Assembly (NCBI RefSeq): GCF_003269035.1
Contig: NZ_QLTK01000003.1
Span: forward strand, 124,001-188,000
Length of the DNA: 64,000 nt
Source: Paraburkholderia bryophila
Lineage (GTDB): Bacteria > Pseudomonadota > Gammaproteobacteria > Burkholderiales > Burkholderiaceae
Direction of reading: 5' to 3'
This document shows, in pieces, positions 46,355-55,242 of this stretch. The notes beneath the pieces are model-generated. The model saw only the letters and a program-made list of their open reading frames with translations, did not search any database and had not been told where the DNA came from. The translations under genes were made by a program, and so were the position numbers. Numbering within the stretch: position 1 is the stretch's first letter; every line of letters starts with the position of its first letter.

Positions 46355-46681
46355 ATGAAGGGAGGGGTTTGGCCAAATGTGCGCCTAAGCGTTATTGCAC
46401 TGGCAGTTGCCGGTACGCTTGCAGGCTCACTGGGACCCACGCTCGCCCATGCCCAGCCTTCCGCCGACAGAGCTGCGAGCGAACGCGCGCCCAGACCCGG
46501 CAACCCCAGGCCCAACCGCCACAACGCCAATCTCGACCGTCCGGCTTCCGACGTCATGTTGCGCACCGCAGTCCCCCCCGATCTCGATCAACGCCGTCGT
46601 GACGGCCATATGACGCCAGACGAACGGCGTCTGTTACGGCAGCACATCGAAGATGCCGTCCGCGAACTCTACAAGCGTTAG
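46355..46681 (+). CDS. Small exported protein, unknown
   Basis: A 108-residue protein with a signal peptide (MKGGVWPNVRLSVIALAVAG core, cut at AHA-Q near residue 33). The mature part is Arg/Pro/Asn-rich, with DLDQRRRDGHMTPDERRLLRQHIEDAVRELY at its end, probably a helix. A GAAGGGA ribosome binding site precedes ATG 46355. It is divergent from ompR and precedes the DUF1800/DUF1501 pair. No family is recognised; the mature protein may bind to the envelope. Confidence 0.7.
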   Translation: MKGGVWPNVRLSVIALAVAGTLAGSLGPTLAHAQPSADRAASERAPRPGNPRPNRHNANLDRPASDVMLRTAVPPDLDQRRRDGHMTPDERRLLRQHIEDAVRELYKR

Positions 46682-46841
46682 CTATTTCCGTGCCTGCCCT
46701 CGGCCGGCATCTCGCGCGTCGTCGTCGCGTGAAAAATTTCGTTGCACTTCCCCCGTCAACTTTCCCGTTTGATCTGCCGTTGAGTGGTCAGAGCGGAGCG
46801 CCGCTTGTCGCGTACGGGATGAGCAAACGCCGCTCCGTGAC

Positions 46842-46867
46842 GTTGCGCCAACCCGTTGCGCCAACCC
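46842..46867 (+). repeat. Tandem 13-bp repeat before the DUF1800 gene
   Basis: GTTGCGCCAACCC is repeated twice without a gap, ending ten bases before ATG 46877. The region shows no clear Shine-Dalgarno sequence, so the repeat covers the translation start zone. Confidence 0.85.
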
Positions 46868-46876
46868 GGATGATCC

Positions 46877-48571
46877 ATGATGAAATTGCCAGGACGTGGT
46901 AATCGCAGCGGCTTGCTCGCCGCATCGGCCACCGTGCTCGCGGCGGCGGTCTGCGCTGTGGTTTCCGCCACGCCGGCTTCGGCCGTGCAGCAGCAGGGCG
47001 TGCCTCGCGTCCCGCACGCGAAGCATCGGGCCGCGGCATCCGGTGCGGCGGCCGCTACTTCCGATAGCGAACAAGGCATGCTCGACGCCGACGACGCGCG
47101 CTTCTTCCTGACACGGGTCGGCTTCGCCCCGGACAACGCGGAGGTCGCCCAATACGTGGGACTGACGCGCGCCCAGGCCGTCGACAAAGTGCTGGCCGGC
47201 ACGCGAACCGAAGCCCTGACGCCGTTGCCCGAGTGGGTGCTCGAACCGGTCCCGACGCGCGACGTCCGTAAAACGTGGAGCGACGATCAGCGTCGCGACG
47301 AGCAACGTCTGCGTGGCCAGCGCTACGACGCATTACGCGCATGGTGGGTGCGTGAGATGCTGACCACGCCGTCGCCGCTGACCGAGCGCATGACGCTGTT
47401 CTGGGCCAATCACTTCACCTCCGGCCAGGACAAGGTCGGCTATCCGCAGCAGATGGCGCAGCAGAACATGCTGTTGCGCCGCGACGCGCTCGGCAACTTC
47501 GGCGAGATGCTGCACGACGTCGCGAAAGATCCGGCGATGCTGCAATACCTCGACGGCGCGAGCAATCGCAAGGGCAAGCCCAATGAGAATTTCGCTCGTG
47601 AGGTGATGGAGCTGTTCACGTTGGGCGAGGGCCATTACTCGCAGCGCGATGTGTCGGAGGCGGCGCGCGCTTACACCGGCTGGAGTCTCGATCCCGATAC
47701 GCAGGCGTACGTGTGGCGCGCGAACCAGCACGACGACGGCGAGAAGACGGTGCTCGGCGAGGCCGGGCCGTTCGATGGCGATCAGGTGCTCGACATTCTG
47801 CTCGCGCGGCCGGATACGGCCACCTTCATCACCACCAAGCTGTGGCGCGAATTCGTGTCCGACACGCCGGACCCGGCGCGAATCGCACCGATCGCGGCGC
47901 AGTTCCGCGCCAGTCACTACGACATCAAGGTCGCGCTGCGCGGCCTTTTCCTGAGCGACGCGTTCTGGGACGACGACGATCGCGGCGTGCTCGTGAAGTC
48001 GCCGGTGGAATTCGTGGTGGGCACGCTGCGCGCTTTCGATATCGGCTACGACAACACCGCGCCGTTCGCCGCGGAGATTCGCAACCTCGGCGAAAACCTG
48101 TTTTATCCGCCGAACGTCAAAGGTTGGCCGGGCGGCACGACGTGGATCAACAGTTCGACGCTGCTGGCGCGCAAGCAGTTCGTCGAGCAGTTGTTCCGCG
48201 CGACCGAGGCCGCCAGGCCGCGTCCGATGAGCAAGCCGGCGAACGGCGCGATGAACAATGCGATGAACGGCGCGATGAACGGCAAGGTTGCGGCAGGCGG
48301 CGCACCGGCCAGCGGCATGGCAGGTAATTCGCCGTTACAACGTGTGATCGCGCGAACGGGTCAAAACGCGCAAGGGGGCGTACGCTTCGATATCGACACG
48401 TGGCTCGCGCATTACAACACCGCGCCGACGGCGAAACCGGGGTTGTCGGCGGAGTTGCAGTTGCAGCACGCGGTCTTGCCGCTGACGCCGGTGGACGCGA
48501 TCGAAACCGATTCGATCGCGAGCGCCTACCTGGAAGCGTTGCTGATGGACCCGGCTTATCAGTTGAAGTGA
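46877..48571 (+). CDS. Exported DUF1800 protein
   Basis: A 564-residue protein with a signal peptide (hydrophobic core LLAASATVLAAAVCAVVSA, cleavage near ASA-V). The DUF1800 fold starts with ADDARFFLTRVGFAPDNAEV and continues with WVREMLTTPSPLTERMTLFWANHFTSG, HDVAKDPAMLQYLDGASNRKG and FYPPNVKGWPGG, all family marks. An Asn/Met/Ala-rich insert (NGAMNNAMNGAMNG-like) lies at about 455-475. Function of the family is unknown. It is followed after 74 bases by a DUF1501 gene, a partnership often seen in bacteria. Confidence 0.85.
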   Translation: MMKLPGRGNRSGLLAASATVLAAAVCAVVSATPASAVQQQGVPRVPHAKHRAAASGAAAATSDSEQGMLDADDARFFLTRVGFAPDNAEVAQYVGLTRAQAVDKVLAGTRTEALTPLPEWVLEPVPTRDVRKTWSDDQRRDEQRLRGQRYDALRAWWVREMLTTPSPLTERMTLFWANHFTSGQDKVGYPQQMAQQNMLLRRDALGNFGEMLHDVAKDPAMLQYLDGASNRKGKPNENFAREVMELFTLGEGHYSQRDVSEAARAYTGWSLDPDTQAYVWRANQHDDGEKTVLGEAGPFDGDQVLDILLARPDTATFITTKLWREFVSDTPDPARIAPIAAQFRASHYDIKVALRGLFLSDAFWDDDDRGVLVKSPVEFVVGTLRAFDIGYDNTAPFAAEIRNLGENLFYPPNVKGWPGGTTWINSSTLLARKQFVEQLFRATEAARPRPMSKPANGAMNNAMNGAMNGKVAAGGAPASGMAGNSPLQRVIARTGQNAQGGVRFDIDTWLAHYNTAPTAKPGLSAELQLQHAVLPLTPVDAIETDSIASAYLEALLMDPAYQLK

Positions 48572-48645
48572 GCCGTTGAAACAGGCAGTTCAGGCGAGCC
48601 TTTGAAGCAAGCCGCTCACGCCATAACGATCGAACGAGGTGCACG

Positions 48646-49863
48646 ATGAAACGACGCAGCTTTCTCTCGATGGGCGCCGCCGCGAGCGCGACGCTCTGGC
48701 TGCCTCGCGCGTTCGGCGCGCAGCTCGACGGACTCGGCGCCTCGCGGGTGCGCGGCTACGACAACCTGCTGATCCTCGTCGAATTGAAGGGCGGCAACGA
48801 CGGCCTGAACACCGTGATCCCGTTCGCCGACCCTGCTTACTATCAGTTGCGCAAGAACATCGGCATCAAACGCGAGCAGGGCATTCAGCTCGACGAGCGC
48901 ACCGCGCTGCATCCGTCGCTGCAACCGCTGATGCCGCTCTGGCACAGCCAGCAACTGGCGATCGTGCAAGGCGTGAGCTACGCGCAACCGAACCTGTCGC
49001 ATTTCCGTTCGATCGAGATCTGGGACACCGCGTCGCGCTCCGACCAGTATCTGCGCGAAGGCTGGCTCACGCGCGCGTTTGCGCAGTCGCCGGTGCCGCC
49101 GGGTTTTGCCGCCGACGGCGTGGTGATCGGCAGCGCCGAAATGGGACCGCTCGCGAATGGCGCGCGCGCCATCGCGCTGGTCAATCCGGCGCAGTTCGTC
49201 AAGGCGTCGCGCCTCGCGACGCCGGTCTCGCTGCACGAACGCAACCCGGAACTCGCGCATATTCTCGACGTTGAAAACGACATCGTGAAAGCGGCGGACC
49301 GGTTGCGTCCCACGCAGGGCCAGGCGCAATTGAAGACGGTGTTTCCCGGCGGCGCGTTCGGCAGTTCGATCAAAACGGCGATGCAGGTTTTAGCGGCCGG
49401 CGATACGTCGCAGGAAAAGCCGAAGAGCGGGCAGGGCGTTGCCGTGATCCGTCTGACACTGAACGGGTTCGATACGCACCAGAACCAGCCGGGTCAACAG
49501 GCTGCGTTGCTCAAACAACTGGCGGAAGGATTCGCGTCGATGAAGTCGGCGCTGACCGAACTCGGTCGCTGGGACGACACGCTGGTGATGACGTATGCCG
49601 AGTTCGGGCGCCGTCCGCGTGAGAACCAGAGCAACGGCACGGATCATGGAACGGTGGCGCCTCACTTCGTGATGGGCGGGCGTGTGCGCGGCGGTCTGTA
49701 TGGCGTGCCGCCGGTTCTGGCGAGACTCGACGGGAATGGCAATCTGCCGGTCGGTGTGGATTTCCGGCAGATCTATGCGACGGTGTTGGGGCCGTGGTGG
49801 GGGCTCGACGCGCCGGCGATTTTGCAGCAGCGGTTCGAGCCGTTGCCGTTGTTGCGCGCGTGA
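48646..49863 (+). CDS. Exported DUF1501 protein with Tat-like signal
   Basis: A 405-residue protein. The N-terminus MKRRSFLSMGAAASATLWL has the twin-arginine RRSFL motif and a hydrophobic stretch, pointing to Tat export of a folded protein. Later come LLILVELKGGNDGLNTVIPF, the DUF1501 hallmark, and TYAEFGRRPRENQSNGTDHGT, whose His/Asp pattern suggests a metal or phosphatase/sulfatase-like site (DUF1501 is linked to that superfamily). It is likely co-transcribed with the DUF1800 gene upstream. Activity is not known. Confidence 0.85.
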   Translation: MKRRSFLSMGAAASATLWLPRAFGAQLDGLGASRVRGYDNLLILVELKGGNDGLNTVIPFADPAYYQLRKNIGIKREQGIQLDERTALHPSLQPLMPLWHSQQLAIVQGVSYAQPNLSHFRSIEIWDTASRSDQYLREGWLTRAFAQSPVPPGFAADGVVIGSAEMGPLANGARAIALVNPAQFVKASRLATPVSLHERNPELAHILDVENDIVKAADRLRPTQGQAQLKTVFPGGAFGSSIKTAMQVLAAGDTSQEKPKSGQGVAVIRLTLNGFDTHQNQPGQQAALLKQLAEGFASMKSALTELGRWDDTLVMTYAEFGRRPRENQSNGTDHGTVAPHFVMGGRVRGGLYGVPPVLARLDGNGNLPVGVDFRQIYATVLGPWWGLDAPAILQQRFEPLPLLRA

Positions 49864-49961
49864 GGCGGGGCGCGTTTAGGGGCGCTTGACGAGAGGCGCT
49901 TCAGGCGCGTCGTTTCATGACGACCCGATCTAGCGCGCAACCAGCCGCTCGTCTAGCCCGT

Positions 49962-50795
49962 CTATTTCGCGCGCCACGCGATCCACAGCTTGCGAACCGG
50001 CGTCAACGCGATGCGCTGATGCAGCACGTGATAGCCATCGCGTTCAATCTCATCGAGCAGCGCCAACGCGAGCGCCGCGAGCGCGAGCAGCGTGCGCTGC
50101 GCGCTGCGCTCGGTAGCGGGCACGGCCGCTAGCGCGGCATGCAACGCGTCGCGCGCGCGAGTCGTCTCGAAGCGCATCAGGTCGGTGAAGGCGTCGGTAT
50201 ATTTCCGATTGATCAGATCCGCCGCGGTCACGTTGAAGCGCTGCATCTCGTCGATCGGAATATAGATGCGGCCATGGCGGGCGTCGTTGCCGGTCTCGAC
50301 CACGAGCTGCGCGAGCAGCAGCGCGTCGCCGAGCGGTGCGGACCAGCTCGAAAGCTGCGCGCCGTCCGCAGCGTTCCGTGTCGCCGCGCGCGCCACCAGC
50401 GCGGCGAACGTGCCGCCGACGCCTTGCACATAGCGCCGCAGATTCGGATAGTCCAGATAGCGCGCCTGATCGAGATCCATCTCGAAGCCGGCAAGCAAGC
50501 TCTGCAGCGCCGGATACTCGGACTTCACGTCGGGCAGATACGCGGCCAGCGCCTTCGACACAGGATGCGACGGCGAACCCGAGGCCAGCGCGGCCAATTC
50601 GTTTTGCCACCACGCGAGTTTGGTCCGGCCGATGGTCGGATCGCTGGTCTCCTTGACCGTTTCCTCGAACTCGCGGCGCAGCGCGAACAGCGCGGTAAGC
50701 AACGGCTGGCTTTTCGCAGACGCCTGACGCAGCGCGTAGTAAGTGCCCGATCCGGGTGGCGCCGCTTTTTGCTGGCAATAGTCGTCGAAATTCAC
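49962..50795 (-). CDS. Squalene/phytoene-synthase-like protein, divergent active site
   Basis: A 277-residue protein of the trans-isoprenyl synthase fold closest to HpnD-type presqualene synthases: YCQQKAAPPGSGTYYALR, KLAWWQNEL, DYPNLRRYVQGVGG and DARHGRIYIPIDEM are recognisable. However, the first Asp-rich motif, normally like DDVVDE, is E44-E-T-V-K-E49, and the second (DVGED) reads ETGND. Prenyl transfer may therefore be impaired or changed. GTG 50795 is chosen because the fold starts right there. No other hopanoid or carotenoid genes lie nearby. It could be a non-catalytic family member. Confidence 0.8.
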   Translation of the reverse strand: MNFDDYCQQKAAPPGSGTYYALRQASAKSQPLLTALFALRREFEETVKETSDPTIGRTKLAWWQNELAALASGSPSHPVSKALAAYLPDVKSEYPALQSLLAGFEMDLDQARYLDYPNLRRYVQGVGGTFAALVARAATRNAADGAQLSSWSAPLGDALLLAQLVVETGNDARHGRIYIPIDEMQRFNVTAADLINRKYTDAFTDLMRFETTRARDALHAALAAVPATERSAQRTLLALAALALALLDEIERDGYHVLHQRIALTPVRKLWIAWRAK

Positions 50796-50933
50796 TGGAT
50801 TGGGTGTAAGGGGGAACAGGCGGCAAGGAAAGGGCACGGGGTTCGTGCATCGAGCCAAAAATTGTAGCATCGGCGCCCTGCGTACAGATGCCCGGCAGAT
50901 GCAGACAAGCGCGAATCTATCGGTTAGAATCTC

Positions 50934-50939
50934 GCGCTT
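50934..50939 (+). promoter_or_regulatory. -10-like element for tRNA-Leu
   Basis: TAGAAT in the stretch GGTTAGAATCTCGCG lies about 80 bases before the tRNA. The -35 is not clear. Confidence 0.4.
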
Positions 50940-51016
50940 ACGGTTTCGGGCGCGAGTTTTGAGCGCGGCTGCAAGCCTGCAGGACATCGGAAAAGGCGCA
51001 TCGCGTCTATCCGGCT

Positions 51017-51103
51017 GCGAGGGTGGCGAAATTGGTAGACGCACCAGGTTTAGGTCCTGACGCCCGCAAGGGTGTAGGGGTTCGAGTCCCCTCCCTCGCA
51101 CCA
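51017..51103 (+). tRNA. tRNA-Leu (TAG)
   Basis: 87 bases with encoded CCA. The seven-base acceptor stem starts GCGAGGG and closes with CCCTCGC followed by A-CCA. The anticodon loop TTTAGGT gives anticodon TAG; the variable arm (CGCCCGCAAGGGTG) is long as in leucine tRNAs, and the T-loop TTCGAGT is standard. Confidence 0.96.
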
Positions 51104-51116
51104 TTCATCTGTAACG

Positions 51117-51156
51117 AAAAACCCCGTGAAGTCTTTGGACTAACGGGGTTTTTTGT
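51117..51156 (+). terminator. Rho-independent terminator after tRNA-Leu
   Basis: AAAAACCCCGT pairs with ACGGGGTTTTT across a loop of about 18 bases that is itself partly complementary, followed by TTTTT-rich sequence. Confidence 0.85.
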
Positions 51157-51223
51157 TTTCAGCCCGGGTTTTTGGCGGTGCCGGGCAGGTGCTGCCTGCC
51201 CGGCTGTGCTCAAGCGGCCGGGC

Positions 51224-51514
51224 TCAAGCTTCTGGCGCGTCGTCGGCTTGCGCCTGCATCCCCGGCAGTTCGGCTTGCGTCGCGCCTTCGAGGAAACGGC
51301 GGGTCGAATCGAACGCTTGCAGCATCGGTTCGGGCCACGGCGTTTTCAACATCACGGCTTGATGGTTGTCGAATGCCGATGACAGCAGTTTCGCCAGTTC
51401 TGGCGAGCGCAGATGACGCAGCAGCACGCTGACGGCAATCGCTGTCGCCTGGCTGGCGCCGGCGGTCTGGAGTTCCGAAGCGGTGAGCGCCGCGACCTGT
51501 TTGTTGATGTCCAC
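51224..51514 (-). CDS. Conserved hypothetical small protein
   Basis: A 96-residue, mainly helical protein (MDINKQVAALTASELQTAGA start) with SVLLRHLRSPELAKLLSSAFDNHQ in the middle and an acidic Ala-rich tail. No transmembrane segment or known domain is visible. AAGGAAG lies somewhat far (13 bases) before ATG 51514. It has sensible codon use and is the only good frame in its area, so it is probably real. Function unknown. Confidence 0.6.
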   Translation of the reverse strand: MDINKQVAALTASELQTAGASQATAIAVSVLLRHLRSPELAKLLSSAFDNHQAVMLKTPWPEPMLQAFDSTRRFLEGATQAELPGMQAQADDAPEA

Positions 51515-51978
51515 TGCAACTTCCTTGGATGAGATGTGGGAGATTGAAGGCTCGGTGGCCGTTGCCGAATTTTGACATGGTTGGCGGGTCGCCGCGTGGC
51601 GGCGAGGTGGTGGCCAGGTCGTCGGTGTGGTTCAATGCGCTGCGCTCGCGGCGCGGGTGCTTCGTTAGCGTGGCTTGCGTTGCGCGGTATCGGCTCGGCG
51701 CGATGTCGCGGACGGTGCTTATGCGGCCCCCAGACCGTTATGCTGGAAGGTGCGCAAGCGTGCTCCGTCGTCAGCAGGTCCGGGCGATGCGTCGGGGCGG
51801 GTTTTAGCGGTTCTGTGCGCGGCAGGCGCTCGGCATGGGTGACACGTACTCTGTTTAACCTGTTGCGCGAGAGTGTTGTCGAGCGGTTTGTGTTGTTCAT
51901 CGGTATGGGTTCGATGTGGCTGCTGGTTGCCTGCATCTAGCCGTTGCCGCCCAAGGCTGTGGTCGTGGAAACCGAGCA
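51515..51978. other. Intergenic region upstream of the DUF3999 gene
   Basis: About 460 bases. Several short frames cross it, none with a recognisable product or a start signal. The DUF3999 family is often preceded by a DUF2339 membrane protein gene, and no trace of one is seen here. It may hold the promoter of the DUF3999 gene. Confidence 0.55.
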
Positions 51979-53463
51979 ATGAAGCGTGTCCTGAAACTGA
52001 CCGGCTGGTGTGGTTCATTCGTGTTCGCGTGGCTGTCGGCGCAGGCGTCGGCCGCCGACAATTTCGCGGAGCGCTTCGCGCTGCAACTCGACAATGGCGC
52101 CGCCTATTACAGCGTGAGCTTGCCTGCCACCGTCTACGCGGCGAGCCAGCGCAGCGATCTGGGCGACGTGCGTGTCGTCGACAGCGCCGGCGAAGCCATG
52201 CCTTACTCACTCGAAATTCCACGCGACGCCGCGCGCAGCGCGCCCACGTTGCGTCCGGTGAACTGGTTTCCATTGCCGCCGGCGCTGCCCGGCGCGTCCA
52301 GCGCGCCATACGGTGTGGCCATGGCCGCCGACGGCTCGCTGCGTGCCACCGCGGCTCCGCCGGCTCGCGAACAGCACGACACGGATCTGATCGACGCGGG
52401 GCGTGCGGCGCGCGCGGGCCGCGTGAGCGCGTTGCTCGTGCACCTGCGGGACGACAATTACCAGGGGCGCGTCACGGTCGAAGCCAGCGACGATCTGCGT
52501 CATTGGCAACCCGCCGGCGAGGCACAGTTGCTCAAGGTCAACGCCAACGGCAGCGCGCTGAGCCAGGACCGCATCGAACTGGATGGTGCGCCGGCGCGCT
52601 ATCTCCGCCTGCATTGGCTCGACGGCACGCCCTATGTCGAGTCGATCGACATGGAAGTGCAGGCCGTCGCCGTTCACGCGCAACGCGCCGACGCGCAACG
52701 AAGCTGGCGCGAAGGCATCGTCGCTCATGCCGGGCCGAAGCCCGGCGAATATTTCTTCGCGACGGGCGGTCCCTATCCGGTCGACCGTCTTCGTCTGAAT
52801 CTGCCGCAGCCCGATACGGTGGCGCCCGCGGTCGTCTATTCGCGCGCGGGTCTGGGGGCGCCGTGGCGCGAAGTAACGAGCGCGACGCTGTTCCGCTTGC
52901 ACAACGGCACGGTCGAGCAGAGCAATCCGTCGCTCTCGTTCGCGCCCGATACCGATCGGCAATGGCGGGTGGTGGTCGATGCGCACAATGGCGGACTGGG
53001 CAATGGGACCTTGACGGTTGCCGCCGGCTGGCGTCCGGCGACGCTGCTTTTCGCCGCGCGTGGGGCCGCGCCGTTCACGCTTTCGGTGGGGAGTGCGGCG
53101 ACCGTGTCGGCGGCGGTGAGTCGGGATGAGGTGACGGCGGGCGCGTCATCGGTTGCGGCGACGGCGCACGTGGGTGGTGCGTTATCACTTGCGCCGGACG
53201 CCGATGCCCAACCCGCGCAGCCGGATGCGCGGCGTCGCTATCTGTTGTGGACGGCGTTGCTGCTCGGGGTGGGTTCGCTCGCGGCGCTTGGATGGCGACT
53301 TGCGCGCGGTGCTCGCACGCGGGCGCAGGTGCAGGCGGGTGGAGCGAAGGCAAATGGCCTGCCAGTCGAATCCGGAGGAGTGAACGCTCCGGCTGAAGAT
53401 GCGGGTGCCGCGCGGTCCAACGTTGGAGTGAATGCCGGCATTAAAGGTGACGGCAAAACCTGA
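51979..53463 (+). CDS. Exported DUF3999 protein
   Basis: A 494-residue protein with a signal peptide (MKRVLKLTGWCGSFVFAWLS core, cut at ASA-A). The mature domain begins DNFAERFALQLDNGAAYYSV, a DUF3999 mark, with VEASDDLRHWQPAGEAQLL further on. A single C-terminal transmembrane segment (YLLWTALLLGVGSLAALGW, about 435-455) precedes a short polar tail. The start ATG 51979 is chosen because the signal peptide starts there; the frame is open from 51916. Function unknown; the usual DUF2339 partner is not next to it. Confidence 0.82.
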   Translation: MKRVLKLTGWCGSFVFAWLSAQASAADNFAERFALQLDNGAAYYSVSLPATVYAASQRSDLGDVRVVDSAGEAMPYSLEIPRDAARSAPTLRPVNWFPLPPALPGASSAPYGVAMAADGSLRATAAPPAREQHDTDLIDAGRAARAGRVSALLVHLRDDNYQGRVTVEASDDLRHWQPAGEAQLLKVNANGSALSQDRIELDGAPARYLRLHWLDGTPYVESIDMEVQAVAVHAQRADAQRSWREGIVAHAGPKPGEYFFATGGPYPVDRLRLNLPQPDTVAPAVVYSRAGLGAPWREVTSATLFRLHNGTVEQSNPSLSFAPDTDRQWRVVVDAHNGGLGNGTLTVAAGWRPATLLFAARGAAPFTLSVGSAATVSAAVSRDEVTAGASSVAATAHVGGALSLAPDADAQPAQPDARRRYLLWTALLLGVGSLAALGWRLARGARTRAQVQAGGAKANGLPVESGGVNAPAEDAGAARSNVGVNAGIKGDGKT

Positions 53464-53580
53464 GCTCGGTCTCAACGCCAAACGTGACGGTAAAGCCTGA
53501 TCTCAGCGCCGACGTCAAGCGCCAAACGTGAAGGCAAAACCTGAGCTCACGCATGTCGACTCAGCTTTCGCCATCACGTC

Positions 53581-54033
53581 TCACTCCTCGCGCGCAATCA
53601 TCGTTTCGATGATTTTGTCGAGGGCATGGCCGAACGCGACTTTTTCCTGCTCGTCGAGGCAATCGAACAGATCGCCATTCCACTTGCGCGCGATCGGCAT
53701 CACCTTCCGGTATAGCGCGCGACCCTGCGTGGTCAGCGACACCAGCACGACGCGGCCGTCTTCGGCGCTCGGCTCGCGCTGCACGAGCCCTTGCTTGATC
53801 AACGCTTCCGCCGCGCGGCTCGCCTGACTTTTGTCGAGGTTGGCATGCCGCGCCAGTTCCATGATCGAGAACGGCCCGAACGAGCCCACCGATGCAATCA
53901 CGCGGGCCTCGGGCAAGGTCACGCCGAGCTTTTCCTGATAGCGCTCGCTGATGCCACGCTCGGCAAGCTTGTTCAGCACATGCAGGCGATACGTGAGGAA
54001 CTGCTCGAGCCCGGCTTTGGCGGAGTCCTTCAT
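53581..54033 (-). CDS. MarR-family transcriptional regulator
   Basis: A 150-residue winged helix-turn-helix protein. FSIMELARHANLDKSQASRAAEALIKQGLV is the recognition region and REPSAEDGRVVLVSLT the wing with its usual Asp-x-Arg. Start ATG 54033 (MKDSAKAGL) follows GGGAAG. It lies 63 bases downstream of the glycerate kinase gene on the same strand and may regulate it or a distant gene. The ligand is unknown. Confidence 0.9.
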   Translation of the reverse strand: MKDSAKAGLEQFLTYRLHVLNKLAERGISERYQEKLGVTLPEARVIASVGSFGPFSIMELARHANLDKSQASRAAEALIKQGLVQREPSAEDGRVVLVSLTTQGRALYRKVMPIARKWNGDLFDCLDEQEKVAFGHALDKIIETMIAREE

Positions 54034-54096
54034 GGTCTTCCCGTAGTGAGTGATGCGGTCGCGGCGCTGTGATTGTTGCCGCAACCGTTGCGTCGG

Positions 54097-55242
54097 TCAA
54101 CGCGCGCCGAATTTCAGGCGCGTCAATTGTTCTGCCGCGTCGGCCAGCAGACGCGCGGCCTCGCGAATTGCGACGTCGAGCGTGATTGGGCCGGGCGCCG
54201 GCGAGAAGCAGCCGCTGAAGTACTCGGCGAGCCGCGGCAAGGCTGCGGAGTCCACCGCGCCGGAGAGCAAGGTGGCCGGCACGCCGGCGGCTTGAGCGTG
54301 GCGGCAGGCGATGAAGGGCGCTTTGCCGTGCAGCGTTTGCACGTCCGACCGGCCTTCGCCCGTGATCAGCCAGTTGGCGCCTTCGAGCGCGGCGTCGAGT
54401 CCGATCTGGCGCGCGACGGTTTCCGCGCCCGGCTCGAATTGCGCGCCGAGCATATGCAGCGCGAAGCCGAGGCCGCCGGCCGCGCCCGCGCCCGGCAGGT
54501 CGCGCGCGCTGCGTCCGAGCGCCGCTTCGAGCAGATCGGCGAAGTGGGCGAGCGCGGCGTCGATCGACGCGATCTGCTCGGGCTTCACGCCCTTTTGCGG
54601 GCCGAACACGGCGGTGGCGCCGTGCTCGCCCGTCAGCGGGTTGTCGACATCGGACATGCCGACGAATTGCGTGCTGGAGAGCCGCGCGTCGAGTTGCGAC
54701 ACGTCGAGTCGCACGACGCGCGCGAGTTGTTCGGGTGTAGCCTCGAGTTCATTGTCTTGCGCATCGAACAGTTTCAGGCCGAGGCCGGTCAACAGGCCGG
54801 CGCCGCCGTCATTCGTGCTGCTGCCGCCGAGCGCGACGTAAAAGCGCCGCACACCTGCGTCCAGCAGCGTGCGGATCGCTTCGCCCATGCCACGCGTGCT
54901 GCGCGCCTCGACCGGCACGCCCATGCCGACGGGGTCCGTGATGCCGACCACTTCCGCCGTTTCGACGATCGCGCTGCCGTCGGCGAGCAGACCCGTGAGC
55001 GCCTCGCGCACCGGGCCGGCCGCGCCGCGCACGCTAAGCGTGCGGCGTTCGCCGCCGCTCGTCAGCATGGCGTCGAGCGTGCCTTCGCCGCCGTCGGCCA
55101 TCGGGCAGATGCGCACGTCGGCGTCGGGCCGGGCGCGGCGAATGCCCGACGCGATCGACTGCGCGACCTGTTCCGCGCTAAGCGAGCCTTTAAAAGAATC
55201 GGGAGCAATGACGACGACGGGCGAGGACGGCGAATTCGGCAT
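54097..55242 (-). CDS. garK: Glycerate kinase (GarK/GlxK family)
   Basis: A 381-residue kinase that phosphorylates D-glycerate to 2-phosphoglycerate, joining glyoxylate or sugar-acid breakdown to glycolysis. The N-terminus VVVIAPDSFKGSLSAEQVAQ and CPMADGGEGTLDA are the family marks, and GGSSTNDGGAGLLTGLG and LITGEGRSDVQTLHGK follow. The length is usual. The gene precedes the MarR regulator and is divergent from tig. Confidence 0.94.
   Translation of the reverse strand: MPNSPSSPVVVIAPDSFKGSLSAEQVAQSIASGIRRARPDADVRICPMADGGEGTLDAMLTSGGERRTLSVRGAAGPVREALTGLLADGSAIVETAEVVGITDPVGMGVPVEARSTRGMGEAIRTLLDAGVRRFYVALGGSSTNDGGAGLLTGLGLKLFDAQDNELEATPEQLARVVRLDVSQLDARLSSTQFVGMSDVDNPLTGEHGATAVFGPQKGVKPEQIASIDAALAHFADLLEAALGRSARDLPGAGAAGGLGFALHMLGAQFEPGAETVARQIGLDAALEGANWLITGEGRSDVQTLHGKAPFIACRHAQAAGVPATLLSGAVDSAALPRLAEYFSGCFSPAPGPITLDVAIREAARLLADAAEQLTRLKFGAR

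Noticed and set aside
51572..51940. 122-codon frame before the DUF3999 gene
   Set aside because: Arg/Ala/Gly-rich with no start signal, overlapped by other open frames on both strands.
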